Below, in pieces: positions 1 to 8,720 of a stretch of DNA of 64,000 bases; positions within the stretch are counted from its first letter, which is position 1; each line of letters opens with the position of its first letter. The translations under genes were made by a program, and so were the position numbers. Source of the DNA: Acidovorax sp. NCPPB 4044 (GTDB lineage Bacteria > Pseudomonadota > Gammaproteobacteria > Burkholderiales > Burkholderiaceae_C); assembly GCF_028069655.1 (NCBI RefSeq), contig NZ_JAMCOS010000001.1, positions 2,014,001-2,078,000 of the forward strand, written 5' to 3'. Under the pieces are notes generated by a model. That model was not told the origin of the DNA. It ran no database searches and was given only the letters and a program-made list of their open reading frames with translations.

Positions 1-537
1 GCGATCGGCCGACAAAGCGTTGCCCTCCTGACCGTCGAGTTTGGCACCGGTGAAATTCAAGTCTCCACCGATTTGTGCACCCATCAGTCGGACCTCGCCC
101 TTGGCACTGAAGTCTTTGATGAAGTACACGTTGCCTTTGCAGTGCAAATCGTCCGCGGTCATCCCAGGCACGAAACTACCTGCAAGGTTCAAAGTCCCTT
201 CGATTCTTGTCCCGTCGAAGATGGGGCATTCACAGAAATGTGAGTTGATCACCCGCAAACTCGTTGCTGCAGTTCCACCAGCCAGATCCAGACTCCCTTC
301 GATCCAAGCTCCGTAGAGCCACAGCCCCTTTTCGTGCACAGGCGCGGCCTCATCGCCCCCCAGCGCCAGAAAGCGGATGAACTCAGCTCTTACCGCGTTC
401 GTCTGTGATTTCTCGTCGGGTCGCTTGTCACCCAACATCGCTATGGAGCCTGCCGCACAGGCGTCCAGAAGCTTCTGCTCCCCTGATCTCAGCGTCCCGA
501 ACTCCGACAGAGTCCGGCCCTTGGCCTTGTTTGCCAT
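1..537 (-). CDS. Beta-helix / pentapeptide-type repeat protein, N-terminal part (runs off left edge)
   Basis: Read leftward from an ATG at 537, the frame stays open for 179 codons to the first base of the window, so the C-terminus is missing. A purine-rich ribosome site (GGGAGG) lies about 8 bases before the ATG. After an N-terminal region of about 60 residues (starting MANKAKGRTLSEFG), the protein shows recurring short hydrophobic units such as GLWLYGAWIEGSLDLAG, GTRIEGTLNLAG and GAQIGGDLNFTGAKLDG. This is the pattern of quadrilateral beta-helix (pentapeptide-like) proteins that bacteria often annotate as hypothetical or as mis-named oxidoreductases. No catalytic motif is visible and no function can be assigned. 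Its G+C is about 57% over the first 180 bases against roughly 70% in neighbouring genes, which hints at acquisition by transfer. The remaining sequence lies outside the window. Confidence 0.8.
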   Translation of the reverse strand, partial: MANKAKGRTLSEFGTLRSGEQKLLDACAAGSIAMLGDKRPDEKSQTNAVRAEFIRFLALGGDEAAPVHEKGLWLYGAWIEGSLDLAGGTAATSLRVINSHFCECPIFDGTRIEGTLNLAGSFVPGMTADDLHCKGNVYFIKDFSAKGEVRLMGAQIGGDLNFTGAKLDGQEGNALSADR

Positions 538-831
538 ATCGTTTTCCTCCCTCTCTGGATGTCGTGCATCCACTGTTGTGTCGTTGCCGGTGGGGGAGCA
601 TAAGCGGAAGCAATCCGGTGCTGGAGGCCACACGGGTGACATGGACGGGCGGGGGAAGCCTGCGCGCCGGCCGTTTGGGGCGCCAGCGTTGCATGCCGAC
701 AGGGGCGTACAACCTGCGCCGACACGCCGGGTGCGCAGCGGGCGGCAGCATGGTGGCTCTTCCTTAGGCGCGAGGAATGTCCTCCGCGCGGCGCGACTGC
801 CCGGCCTCACCCCCATCTCAGGAGATCCACC
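538..831. other. Intergenic region between divergent genes
   Basis: About 290 bases separate the leftward beta-helix gene from the rightward exported-protein gene. Overlapping short frames exist on both strands, but none has a ribosome site plus a recognisable product. It presumably holds the two divergent promoters; I see no convincing -35/-10 pair or operator. Confidence 0.4.
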
Positions 832-1362
832 TTGCACTTCAAAACCATCGCGGCTTTTCCACAGTATTCGTCGGCCTTGCCCTCGCGGCGGGTCGGCGCC
901 CGCATCCTTCCGGCCATGGCCTGCATCGCTGCCGCCCTGGCCGCATTCCCCGCCACGGCGCAACCCCAGACGCTCCCCCAGCCCGTCCCCATCGCCACGG
1001 GCAACGGTCCCGCCACCCCCGCCGCTGCGCTCCCCGTCGCTAAGACCCAGGGCAAGCTGCGCTACACCTGCGGCGGCATCAGCGTGGACGAGTCGTCCGC
1101 GATGCGCGCGGCGATGAAGGACCACCCGCTGTCGCTGCTGTTCGCCGCGGCCGGGGGCGCCTATCTGGCGGATGTGGAGGTCAAGCTCGTGCCGCAGGGC
1201 TGGGGCGATGCCGAGTCGCTGACCTTCACCGCCTCGGGCCCCGTCTGCCTGCTGGACCTGCCCGCCGGCAGCTACGAGATCGAGGCGCGTTCCGGCGACA
1301 AGGAGAAGCGCCAGACCGTGATGGTCGGCAAGGACCCGAAGACGGTGGATTTCCGGTTCTGA
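832..1362 (+). CDS. Exported hypothetical protein, TTG start
   Basis: A 176-residue protein starting at TTG, chosen because AGGAGA at 820-825 sits six bases upstream and no ATG is as well placed. Residues 1 to about 44 form a long basic then hydrophobic leader ending in AFPATA-QP, so export with signal peptidase I cleavage is likely. A proline/alanine-rich linker follows, then a compact domain containing YTCGGISVDESSAMR and, near the C-terminus, LDLPAGSYEIEARSGDKEK. The latter resembles the beta-sandwich of carboxypeptidase-regulatory/SpaA-like folds, where a small secreted domain binds or packs against other envelope proteins. The function is unknown. It is a stand-alone gene, convergent with the EVE-domain gene. 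Confidence 0.75.
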   Translation: MHFKTIAAFPQYSSALPSRRVGARILPAMACIAAALAAFPATAQPQTLPQPVPIATGNGPATPAAALPVAKTQGKLRYTCGGISVDESSAMRAAMKDHPLSLLFAAAGGAYLADVEVKLVPQGWGDAESLTFTASGPVCLLDLPAGSYEIEARSGDKEKRQTVMVGKDPKTVDFRF

Positions 1363-1397
1363 CCGGCTGGCGGCCGTTTTGGCCGCCGGGCCGGGGT

Positions 1398-1925
<528 letters not shown>

Positions 1926-1942
1926 GGGCAGGATGCTTTCAG

Positions 1943-4879
1943 CTAGGCGTGGCCGGTGGCGCGGGCCGGGCGCCGTCGCCCGGTGCCGCCCCAGCGCGGG
2001 TCGTCTTCGGCGGCGATGGCCAGCGGGTTGTTGCGCGGCTCGGAGAGCGGCGCGAGCAGGGCGCGCAGGTCGTCCTCGCCGAATTTCACGGCGCCCGCCG
2101 CGTCGCTGCCCAGCACGCCTTCGGTCAGGGCCTGCTTGCGGGCCTGCAGTTCGAGCATGCGTTCCTCGATGCTGCCTTCCACGACCAGGTGGTGGATGAA
2201 GACCGGCTTGTCCTGCCCGATGCGGTGCGCGCGCGCCGTGGCCTGTTCCATCACGGCAGGGTTCCACCAGGGGTCGAGGTGGATGACGGTATCGGCGGCC
2301 GTGAGGTTCAGGCCCGTGCCGCCGGCCTTGAGGCTCGCGAGCAGGATGGGCGCGTTGCCTTCGGCGGCCGGGTCCTGGAAACGCTGCACCACGGCGCCGC
2401 GTTGCGCCGGTGCCGTCCGCCCCGTGAGCGACAGGAAGGGCAGGCCGAGGGTCTGCAGGCGCTCGGCCACCAGCGCCAGCATGCCGGTGAACTGCGAGAA
2501 CACCAGCACGCGGCGGCCTTCGTCCACCAGCGCGGGCAGCAGCTCGGACAGGCGGTCGAGCTTGGCGCTTTCCATGCCGGGCGTGGGCGGCACGCCTTTC
2601 ACCAGGCGCGGATCGCAGCACACCTGGCGCAGCTTGAGCAGCGCATCCAGGATGGTGATCAGCCCGCCGTCGAAGCCCTGGCGCTCCAGCACGCGGCGCA
2701 CCTGCCGGTCGGCGCCGGTGCGCACCGCTTCGTACAGCGCGCGCTGGTGGCCCTGCAGGGTGACGCGCTGGGTGATGGTGGTGCGCGGCGGCAACTCGGG
2801 CGCCACGTCGTCCTTGCGGCGCCGCAGGATGAAGGGGCGCACGCGCTGGGCCAGCAATCGGGCGCGCAGGGTCTCGCCGTTTTCCTCGATGGGTTTGCGC
2901 CAGCGCTGGGCGAAGCTGCGCGCGTCGCCCAGGAAGCCCGGCATCAGGAAGTCGAAATGCGCCCACAGCTCGCCCAGGTGGTTCTCGAGCGGCGTGCCGG
3001 TCAGGCACAGCAGGTGGTTGGCGCGCAGCCGGCGCAGCGCGCGGGCGCCGCGGCTGCCGGCGTTCTTGGCCATCTGGGCTTCGTCGAGGATCAGCAGGTG
3101 CCAGGGCTGCGCGGCCAGAGCGTCGGCATCGCGCCAGAGCAGGGGGTAGGTGGTCAGCACCAGATCGTGCCCCGGCGCCTGCAGGAAGTCGTGCGCCCGG
3201 TCCGGGCCGTGCAGGGCCAGCACGCGCAGGCCCGGCGCCATGCGCGCGGCCTCGGCCTGCCAGTTGAAGAGCAGCGAAGTCGGCACGACCACCAGTGCGG
3301 GCTGCCGCAGGCGGCCGGCCTCTTTCTCGGCCAGGATGTGCGCCAGGGCCTGCGCGGTCTTGCCCAGGCCCATGTCGTCGGCCAGGATGCCGCCCAGGCC
3401 CTGCGCGCGCAGGTACTGCAGCCAGGCGAGGCCCTCGCGCTGGTAGGGGCGCAGCGTGATGGCCAGCCCCGCGGGCGGTGCCACGGGCTGCGGCGTGCCG
3501 AGCGCCTGCAGGCGGCTGGCCAGGTGCGCCAGGCCCGTGTCGCCCTGCAGTTGCCAGGCGTGGTCGCGGCCGGTGTGGGCCTGCTGGCGCGCCACGCGGC
3601 CGCTCTGGTCGAGCGCGGCGCGCAGGGCTTCGATGCGGCGCGCCTCCCAGGCGCCCAGGTGCAGCGGGTCGCCGGGCTGCCGCTGGTGCAGGGCCGGGTC
3701 GGTGAGGAGATCCACCATGGCGCCGACGATGGCCTTGAGCGGCGCGGCGGGCGCGTCGATGCGGCGGCCACCCGGTGTGCGCAGGCGAATGGTGGCGTGG
3801 TCGTCGATGGCGGCCAGCGCGTGCGCGTCGAGCCAGCGCGGGTCGCGGCGCAGCAGGTCGGCCACCATGGGGGCGAGGTCGAGCGTCTCGCCGTCGATCT
3901 CCACGCCCAGGCTCAGCAGCCATGCGCCCTCGCGCTCGGGCAGGCGCAGCTTCTGCACGGCGCGGGCCCGCGGCGCGAGCGGGCCGGCCTCCCTGCCCAC
4001 GACCTCTCCGGTGGCGCGGTCGAGCACGATGCGCCAGCGCTGCACCGGCACGCTTTCATGGGCGAAGCCCGGCCGCACCACCACGGCCCAGCCCAGCGCC
4101 TGCAGCCGGGGCACGGCGTCGGCCCAGAAGTCGCCGAACGCGGCTTCCTGCGGCAAGGTCCAGAGCGGGCCGGCGGGCGGCTGGGGGATGGAAAGCGGTT
4201 CATCCAGTGGCGGCAGGCCCTGCCCGGCCAGGGCGCTGCCGACCAGGCCCAGGCCCTGCCCGGGCGCACGCCACTGCAGGCGGTCGGCCGGCACGGGCAC
4301 GAGGCCGGTATCGCGCAGGGTGTCGATGGCGTCGGCCTCGGCGCGCACGTCGCGGTGCAGCCAGCCGCCGGCCATGCCGGGCGCGGCGGTGCGCACGGGC
4401 GGCCGGGTGTTGAGCACGCTGACGGGGGCCGGCACCTCCCAGAGAGCGCCGTCGTCCAGCCGGTAGGTCCAGTCGACCTGCGCCAGGGTGACATTGCCCC
4501 CGCGCGGGCCGATGCCGCCGTGCGCGCGCATGCCGAGCAGCCCGTCGCCGCGCCCGAGGGTGCGCAGCGTGAGCCGCGGCTGGAACGGTGCCGGCTGCCG
4601 CGCAGCGGCCGCTGGGGCGGGGTCGCCAGAGTCCTTCGCGGGCTGGGCGGGCACATCCTGCGGGGTAGCAACTGCGCAGGCGCCTCCTGAGGCCGGCGCG
4701 GGGGCCTCCTCGCGCAGGCGGGCCATGGCGCGTTCGGCTTCCGGGCCGGTGAGGGGCGGCAGGTGGGCCAGCGACGCCGGCCCGCCCTGGGCACGCAGGG
4801 CCGCGACCCAGGCGCCGATGGCCTCTTCGCGCGGCGCAGGCGGCGGGGATGGGGCGGGGGCGCTGCGCGGGCGGGGCAT
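1943..4879 (-). CDS. SNF2-family DNA-dependent ATPase / DEAD-like helicase
   Basis: A 978-residue protein of the bacterial Swi2/Snf2 (RapA/HepA-related) group, which uses ATP to translocate on double-stranded DNA and displace bound proteins. The first ~470 residues are poorly conserved and Pro/Ala-rich. The ATPase core then begins at LRPYQREGLAWLQYL and carries Walker A in ADDMGLGKT, motif II in LILDEAQ (DEAQ rather than the more usual DEAH) and SLTGTPLENHLGELW. The C-terminal helicase lobe contains VLVFSQFTGML, LKAGGTGLNL and WWNPAVMEQATARAHRIGQ, the usual motif V/VI block. All core motifs look intact. It starts at an ATG at 4879 and is followed closely by the EVE gene. The specific cellular target is not evident. 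Confidence 0.92.
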   Translation of the reverse strand: MPRPRSAPAPSPPPAPREEAIGAWVAALRAQGGPASLAHLPPLTGPEAERAMARLREEAPAPASGGACAVATPQDVPAQPAKDSGDPAPAAAARQPAPFQPRLTLRTLGRGDGLLGMRAHGGIGPRGGNVTLAQVDWTYRLDDGALWEVPAPVSVLNTRPPVRTAAPGMAGGWLHRDVRAEADAIDTLRDTGLVPVPADRLQWRAPGQGLGLVGSALAGQGLPPLDEPLSIPQPPAGPLWTLPQEAAFGDFWADAVPRLQALGWAVVVRPGFAHESVPVQRWRIVLDRATGEVVGREAGPLAPRARAVQKLRLPEREGAWLLSLGVEIDGETLDLAPMVADLLRRDPRWLDAHALAAIDDHATIRLRTPGGRRIDAPAAPLKAIVGAMVDLLTDPALHQRQPGDPLHLGAWEARRIEALRAALDQSGRVARQQAHTGRDHAWQLQGDTGLAHLASRLQALGTPQPVAPPAGLAITLRPYQREGLAWLQYLRAQGLGGILADDMGLGKTAQALAHILAEKEAGRLRQPALVVVPTSLLFNWQAEAARMAPGLRVLALHGPDRAHDFLQAPGHDLVLTTYPLLWRDADALAAQPWHLLILDEAQMAKNAGSRGARALRRLRANHLLCLTGTPLENHLGELWAHFDFLMPGFLGDARSFAQRWRKPIEENGETLRARLLAQRVRPFILRRRKDDVAPELPPRTTITQRVTLQGHQRALYEAVRTGADRQVRRVLERQGFDGGLITILDALLKLRQVCCDPRLVKGVPPTPGMESAKLDRLSELLPALVDEGRRVLVFSQFTGMLALVAERLQTLGLPFLSLTGRTAPAQRGAVVQRFQDPAAEGNAPILLASLKAGGTGLNLTAADTVIHLDPWWNPAVMEQATARAHRIGQDKPVFIHHLVVEGSIEERMLELQARKQALTEGVLGSDAAGAVKFGEDDLRALLAPLSEPRNNPLAIAAEDDPRWGGTGRRRPARATGHA

Positions 4880-4935
4880 CGCCGCATTGTGCCGCCGCAG
4901 CGGCGCGCCGGCGAATGTCAGGGTCGAAACCCCTT

Positions 4936-4982
4936 CATGCCGCCGGATCCATTCAATAGTTTGCTATCAATTAAGTAGCATT
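4936..4982 (+). repeat. Dispersed AT-rich hairpin repeat, copy 1
   Basis: One of seven related elements. A conserved left arm CATGCCGCCGGATCC is followed by ATTCAATAGT and then an imperfect hairpin, TTGCTA / TAGCA. Its right end overlaps the last codons (Ala-Thr-stop) of the leftward gene that stops at 4971, so the element supplies that gene's stop codon. Confidence 0.85.
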
Positions 4983-5618
4983 ATTGGACTGTTTGCCTGC
5001 GTCGGCGGGCGCGGGCAACTGCAGTCCCGCTGCCTTGGCCACCTGCACACAGTCGCGCAGGTGCATCTCGCCCAGGTAGCGCAGGGTGGCATAGCCCAGC
5101 GCGGCCGACACGGCCTGCCCGGCCAGCGGCACGAACTTGGCGGCCTGCTGCGCGGTCAGGCGCACGCCGATCAGCCGCAGGGCGCGCATCACCAGCTCGC
5201 GCGTGACCATGCGGCCCACCAAGGCGGAGCCCACCATGCCCACCGCCTTCTGCACCTGCTCGCGCTTGTGCGGGGTGAGCCGGTCGATCTGCTCGGGCGT
5301 GAGGCCGAACTCCGCGTTGATCTGCGGGATGAGCCGGGTCAGCAGCGCCGCGTCCACGGCCCAGTCGAGCCCGGGCACGGGCACCACACCGGCGGCGGCG
5401 GCCATGAGCGCCCGGCGGTGCAGCAGCTTGCGGCTGCGCTCCACGGCGGCGAGCAGGGCGGGGTGGCCGTCCGCCAGCGCCTGGGCGTCGGGCGCCTTGC
5501 CGGCACCGGGGCGGCGCGCGGCGCCGTCGTCTTGGGGATCGGGGTGGGAGCGGGCCGTCACGGTTCGGAATGCGAAGAGGAAGGGGGTGGAGGGAGCGGA
5601 GGGGGCCGCCCGGCGCAT
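4971..5618 (-). CDS. Hypothetical protein, EcsC/DUF697-like
   Basis: A protein of 215 residues if it begins at the ATG at 5618; a GTG at 5561 (VTARSHPDPQDDG) is an alternative, and neither has a strong ribosome site. The conserved part starts near LLHRRALMAAAAGVVPVPGLDW and continues with AALLTRLIPQINAEFGL, KAVGMVGSALVGRMVTRE and KFVPLAGQAVSAALGYAT. The repeated glycine-rich hydrophobic helices and the VPVPGLDW turn recall the EcsC / DUF697 group of membrane-associated proteins, but I cannot confirm membership. The C-terminus ends inside repeat copy 1, which contributes the final residues and stop. It lies just downstream of the GlsB-like gene on the same strand (stop at 5642), so the two may be co-transcribed. 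Confidence 0.7.
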   Translation of the reverse strand: MRRAAPSAPSTPFLFAFRTVTARSHPDPQDDGAARRPGAGKAPDAQALADGHPALLAAVERSRKLLHRRALMAAAAGVVPVPGLDWAVDAALLTRLIPQINAEFGLTPEQIDRLTPHKREQVQKAVGMVGSALVGRMVTRELVMRALRLIGVRLTAQQAAKFVPLAGQAVSAALGYATLRYLGEMHLRDCVQVAKAAGLQLPAPADAGKQSNNAT

Positions 5619-5641
5619 GCCGTCGCCGGGTGGCCGGGTTC

Positions 5642-5896
5642 TCAGCGGGATTTGCTCTTGACCATGCCGTAGATGGCCAGCAGCACGATGGCGCCGACCA
5701 CCGACGCGATCCAGCCGGCGGCTTCGCCCTGCTGGTACCAACCCATGGCGACACCCACGTAGGTGGCGAGGAACGAACCGGCCACGCCCAGCAGCATGGT
5801 CATGATCCAGCCGAGTTTGTCGTCCCCGGGTTTGAGCGCGCGGGCGAGCAGGCCCACGACGAGGCCGACGATCAGGGTTCCAAGCAGCGAGAACAT
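5642..5896 (-). CDS. GlsB/YeaQ/YmgE family small membrane protein
   Basis: An 84-residue, very hydrophobic protein starting at the ATG at 5896. It shows three membrane segments: residues ~3-20 (LGTLIVGLVVGLLARAL), ~30-50 (WIMTMLLGVAGSFLATYVGV) and ~61-78 (WIASVVGAIVLLAIYGMV). The GLLARALKPGDD turn and the GVAGS motif are typical of the family named transglycosylase-associated protein, small stress-linked inner-membrane proteins whose biochemical role is not established. Its length matches the family. A longer in-frame extension exists upstream but lacks the conserved start and looks spurious. Confidence 0.9.
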   Translation of the reverse strand: MFSLLGTLIVGLVVGLLARALKPGDDKLGWIMTMLLGVAGSFLATYVGVAMGWYQQGEAAGWIASVVGAIVLLAIYGMVKSKSR

Positions 5897-6181
5897 GGCG
5901 GAGGGTCTTTCCAGGAAAAGCAAGGGGTTGGAGAAGCAGGGCGGCCGGCGGCCACCCCGCGGTGGCGCCAATCTAACCGGCGGGCAGGTGCCGCCCCTGT
6001 CGGACAACGCGCCCTGCGCGGCAGGGCCCGGATCGGCCTGGGCCTTGGCCTGGAGCGGCCCGCGAGCCCGGCCTTGGTGTGGGATGCTTCCCACAGGGCG
6101 TCGGGCCGGCTTCCGGCGCGCGCGGCGGCGGGGCCGGATTTATCGTTGCGGCACCTGCAATCCGAAGAAAGGATTCCCGGA

Positions 6182-6562
6182 ATGCGCAATCGATCTGTTC
6201 TCCTGCGCTGGTCCCTGGCTCCGGCGCTGGCCCTGGCGGTGTCTGCCGTATCGGCCGCTCCTCCGGTCCCGGCCCGCGTGGACGATGCCTCCCTGGCCCG
6301 CGGCGGCCGCCCGGACACCACGGCCGAGCAGCGCTACCAGTCCGCCATCCGCGAGGCCGGCGGCGGCCTCAAGGTGGCGCTGGAAGAATGCCGGCAGGGC
6401 GGCGCACCGGCGCGCAAGGCCTGCGAGTCGGAGGCGCGCAAGCGCTACCAGGCCGACATGGCGGAAGCCCGATCCCTGCGGCGCAACCCCGATGCGCGCC
6501 CCGTGAACGTGACGGGTGGCCCCATCAAGGAAACCGAAACCCGGACGGTGGTCCGGCCTTGA
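6182..6562 (+). CDS. Small exported hypothetical protein
   Basis: A 126-residue protein with an ATG at 6182 preceded by an AAAGGA ribosome site. Residues 1-25 form a signal peptide (MRNRSVLLRW then SLAPALALAVSAVSAA) with probable cleavage after Ala. The mature part is charged and rich in Ala, Arg and Glu, with GGLKVALEECRQGGAPARKACESEARKRY in its middle; two cysteines about 15 residues apart could form a disulfide. The C-terminus is Thr/Val-rich and basic. Proteins of this type are common in Comamonadaceae and are unstudied. It is a single gene, convergent with the NlpC/P60 gene. Confidence 0.75.
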   Translation: MRNRSVLLRWSLAPALALAVSAVSAAPPVPARVDDASLARGGRPDTTAEQRYQSAIREAGGGLKVALEECRQGGAPARKACESEARKRYQADMAEARSLRRNPDARPVNVTGGPIKETETRTVVRP

Positions 6563-6598
6563 TGGCGTTGCCGGCGCGCCGCGCTGTGGCCGGACGGC

Positions 6599-6621
6599 AA
6601 AAAGCCCGGCGGGGCCGGGCT
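6599..6621 (-). terminator. Rho-independent terminator for the NlpC/P60 gene
   Basis: AGCCCGGC at 6603-6610 and GCCGGGCT at 6614-6621 form an eight-pair stem with a three-base loop. On the minus strand the stem is followed by a run of five T (AAAAA at 6599-6603 on the plus strand). It lies about 40 bases after the leftward NlpC/P60 stop. Confidence 0.8.
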
Positions 6622-6660
6622 GTTCGCAGCATCCGACGCGGCTGAGCCGCGCGGCGGAGG

Positions 6661-7245
6661 TCAGTTGACCGGGTTCTGGGCCGAAGCCGAGGGCAGGTTG
6701 CCTTCGTCTTCGTTCAGGACACGGCGGGCGCCGTTGAACCGGCGTTGCCAGTACGAGGCACTCATGTCTTCCACGCGGACTTCGGCGCCGCTGCGGGGGG
6801 CATGGATGAACTTGCCTTCGCCGAGGTACAGGCCCACGTGGCTGTAGGCGCGGCGCATGGTGTTGAAGAAGACGAGGTCGCCGGCCTTGAGATCTTTCTT
6901 GTCGATCGTCTCGGTGGCTGCAGCCTGCTCATTGGCGCGCCGGGGCAGGGCCAGGCCGATGGTCTGGCCGTAGATGGCGCGGATGAAACCGCTGCAATCG
7001 AATCCCGTGTCGGCATCGTTGCCACCGCGGCGGTAGGGCACACCCAGGAAGCCCATGGCGGTGGAAATAAGGTCTCCCGTGCGGTCCTGCACGGTCGTCC
7101 GCACCTCGCGCAACTGGCTGAGCACATGGTGGCGGTCTATCAAGAACCGGTCCAGCTCATCCGAGGCGGGGGTGGTAGCGTTGTTGTTCGGAGCGCTGTG
7201 GGCGGTAGCGCAAACAAGTAACAAAAGGCAAAACCAACGTGACAT
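6661..7245 (-). CDS. NlpC/P60 family cell-wall hydrolase, exported
   Basis: A 194-residue protein starting at the ATG at 7245, chosen because MSRWFCLLLLVCATAHSAP is a clean signal peptide; an upstream ATG at 7314 would bury it. After a linker, the NlpC/P60 papain-like fold runs from about residue 60. It carries the catalytic Cys in TGFDCSGFIRAIYGQ, the catalytic His in AYSHVGLYLGEGKFIH and a third polar position in the FIHAPRSG strand. Such enzymes cleave gamma-D-Glu-diaminopimelate bonds in peptidoglycan stem peptides in the periplasm. The gene stands alone, with a good intrinsic terminator downstream. Compared with E. coli Spr/NlpC it is of usual length. No lipobox Cys is present, so it is probably soluble. 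Confidence 0.92.
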   Translation of the reverse strand: MSRWFCLLLLVCATAHSAPNNNATTPASDELDRFLIDRHHVLSQLREVRTTVQDRTGDLISTAMGFLGVPYRRGGNDADTGFDCSGFIRAIYGQTIGLALPRRANEQAAATETIDKKDLKAGDLVFFNTMRRAYSHVGLYLGEGKFIHAPRSGAEVRVEDMSASYWQRRFNGARRVLNEDEGNLPSASAQNPVN

Positions 7246-7877
7246 GGGGCGCGAAGATAACACGCGATCCCGCCCGCCCAATTGCAAAAAATGTAGCAGC
7301 AGGTCTTGTCTCATGGCTTTTGGCTATGAGGAATGCTGCGCTGCAACCGCGCTGCGCTGCACGCGCGGATCGTCATCTCTTGTAGGCGGTCTCCTACGCC
7401 TTCGCGCCTGACTATCGCAAGAAAGACACATTTGCGTGTGTTTTTTGCGGTTTTGGCGACATGGAGCTGGACATTGGCCGATTTTGCGGGACGCTGCGGG
7501 CTTGCGGCTGGGTCGGCGTTCCGCTTCCTATTCGGTTGGAATCGGGCGCCCGCGAATGCCGTAATGCCTGCTTACATGAAGCCGAGCAGGAAACGCATGG
7601 GTCGTGACTCGAATGGTCTTTTCCTCGGTGCGGAACGGCCGAGCCGGTTACGCGCCTGCCCAGTCCCGGTGCTCAGCAGCCGTAAAAGCGAGGGCGCCGC
7701 GATGGGGCTTTTCACCCAGTGGCTGGGGTTTTGGATGGATCGCTTTCGGCGCTGATCTGCCGCATCTCCTGGGCCGCTGCGACAATCCCCGCTTTCCCGC
7801 AGCGCAGGCCCGGCGGCTTTTTTCGCTCTGTCCCGCCGTGCCCTGCGTCCCTCCCTTTCCTTGCTGGTTGCCCTCCC
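7246..7877. other. Long intergenic region with a GTAGG/CCTAC palindrome
   Basis: About 630 bases separate the NlpC gene from the isochorismatase gene. Base composition is more mixed than in the neighbouring genes, with AT-rich patches around 7260-7320 and 7420-7460. A short palindrome GTAGG-N6-CCTAC lies at 7382-7397. A weak ACACA/TGTGT hairpin at 7426-7441 runs into a T tract. Frames of 90-140 codons cross the region but show no family resemblance or ribosome site. I treat it as regulatory or decayed sequence. Confidence 0.45.
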
Positions 7878-8486
7878 ATGTTGCTTGACGCCGAAGAATC
7901 CCAACTCGTTCTCGTGGACTACCAGGAGCGGCTGATGCCGGCCATCGCCGATGGCGATGCCGTGCTGGCCAACGCGCGGCGCCTGGCACAGGCCGCCCGG
8001 TTGCTGGACGTGCCCGTCTGGGGCACCGAGCAGAACCCCTCGCGCCTGGGCCCCAATGATGCGGCGCTGCGTGCCGCCTGCCGCCGCACGCTCGCCAAGA
8101 TGCAGTTCGGCGCGGTCGAGGAGGGGCTGGGCGAGTGGTTGCGCCCCGCGCCGCGGCCCGCCCAGGGCGGCAACGCGCGCAGCCTGCCGCGCCACCTGCA
8201 AAAGCCCGCCCAGCCCGCGGCGCCCGAGCGGCCGGCCATCGTGCTGGCCGGCTGCGAGGCCCACGTCTGCCTGCTGCAGACCGCCTTGCAGCTCATCGAG
8301 GACGAATTCGACGTGTGGGTGGTGACCGACGCCTGCGGCTCGCGCACCGACCGCAACCGCGACGCCGCCTTCGACCGCCTGGCCGGCGCCGGCGCGGAAC
8401 TGGTCACCACCGAGATGGTGGTGTTCGAATGGGCGCGCACCGCCGAGCACCCCGATTTCAAGGAACTGCTGGCCCTGGTGAAGTGA
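7878..8486 (+). CDS. Isochorismatase-family cysteine hydrolase
   Basis: A 202-residue protein starting at the ATG at 7878. The fold is recognisable from LDAEESQLVLVDYQERLMP at the N-terminus (first catalytic Asp in LVDYQ), a Lys in RRTLAKMQFGA, and the nucleophilic-Cys loop VLAGCEAHVCLLQTALQL. The C-terminal half contains VWVVTDACGSRTDRNRDAA. This is the YcaC / hydrolase subgroup rather than a true isochorismatase. Family members hydrolyse amides or esters such as nicotinamide or ureido compounds, and the substrate cannot be told from sequence. An insertion of about 25 residues rich in Pro and Arg (GNARSLPRHLQKPAQPAAPE) precedes the Cys strand. It is a single gene upstream of prpE, with 234 bases between them. 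Confidence 0.88.
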   Translation: MLLDAEESQLVLVDYQERLMPAIADGDAVLANARRLAQAARLLDVPVWGTEQNPSRLGPNDAALRAACRRTLAKMQFGAVEEGLGEWLRPAPRPAQGGNARSLPRHLQKPAQPAAPERPAIVLAGCEAHVCLLQTALQLIEDEFDVWVVTDACGSRTDRNRDAAFDRLAGAGAELVTTEMVVFEWARTAEHPDFKELLALVK

Positions 8487-8720
8487 CCGCGGCGGAGCCC
8501 GTGCGCCCGGCCTGACATCCGCCCGGCACGGGGCCGGCAAGGCGCAGGAGCGCGCGCAACCGGGCGGGGGCATGCATGCGCCCCTGCTGCCGCGGGATGG
8601 GCCGCTGTGCCGCGCGTGTCAGGTTCCCGCAAGCGCGGGCTGAAGAATGGCGGCTTCAGCCACCACAGGCTGCACCGCCGGCCGCGCCTGCGGATGCGGC
8701 CGGACCGGAGACACGCACCC

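Noticed and set aside
1949..4690. 913-codon open frame antisense to the SNF2 helicase gene
   Set aside because: High G+C makes long antisense frames common; the translation is Gly/Ala/Arg/His-biased with no family resemblance, while the opposite strand has all helicase motifs.
7426..7446. Possible terminator ACACA/TGTGT followed by T tract
   Set aside because: Only a five-pair AT-rich stem, with no gene directly upstream on that strand; too weak to call.
7333..7755. 140-codon rightward frame in the 7.2-7.9 kb gap
   Set aside because: No ribosome site, no recognisable domain, and composition unlike neighbouring genes.
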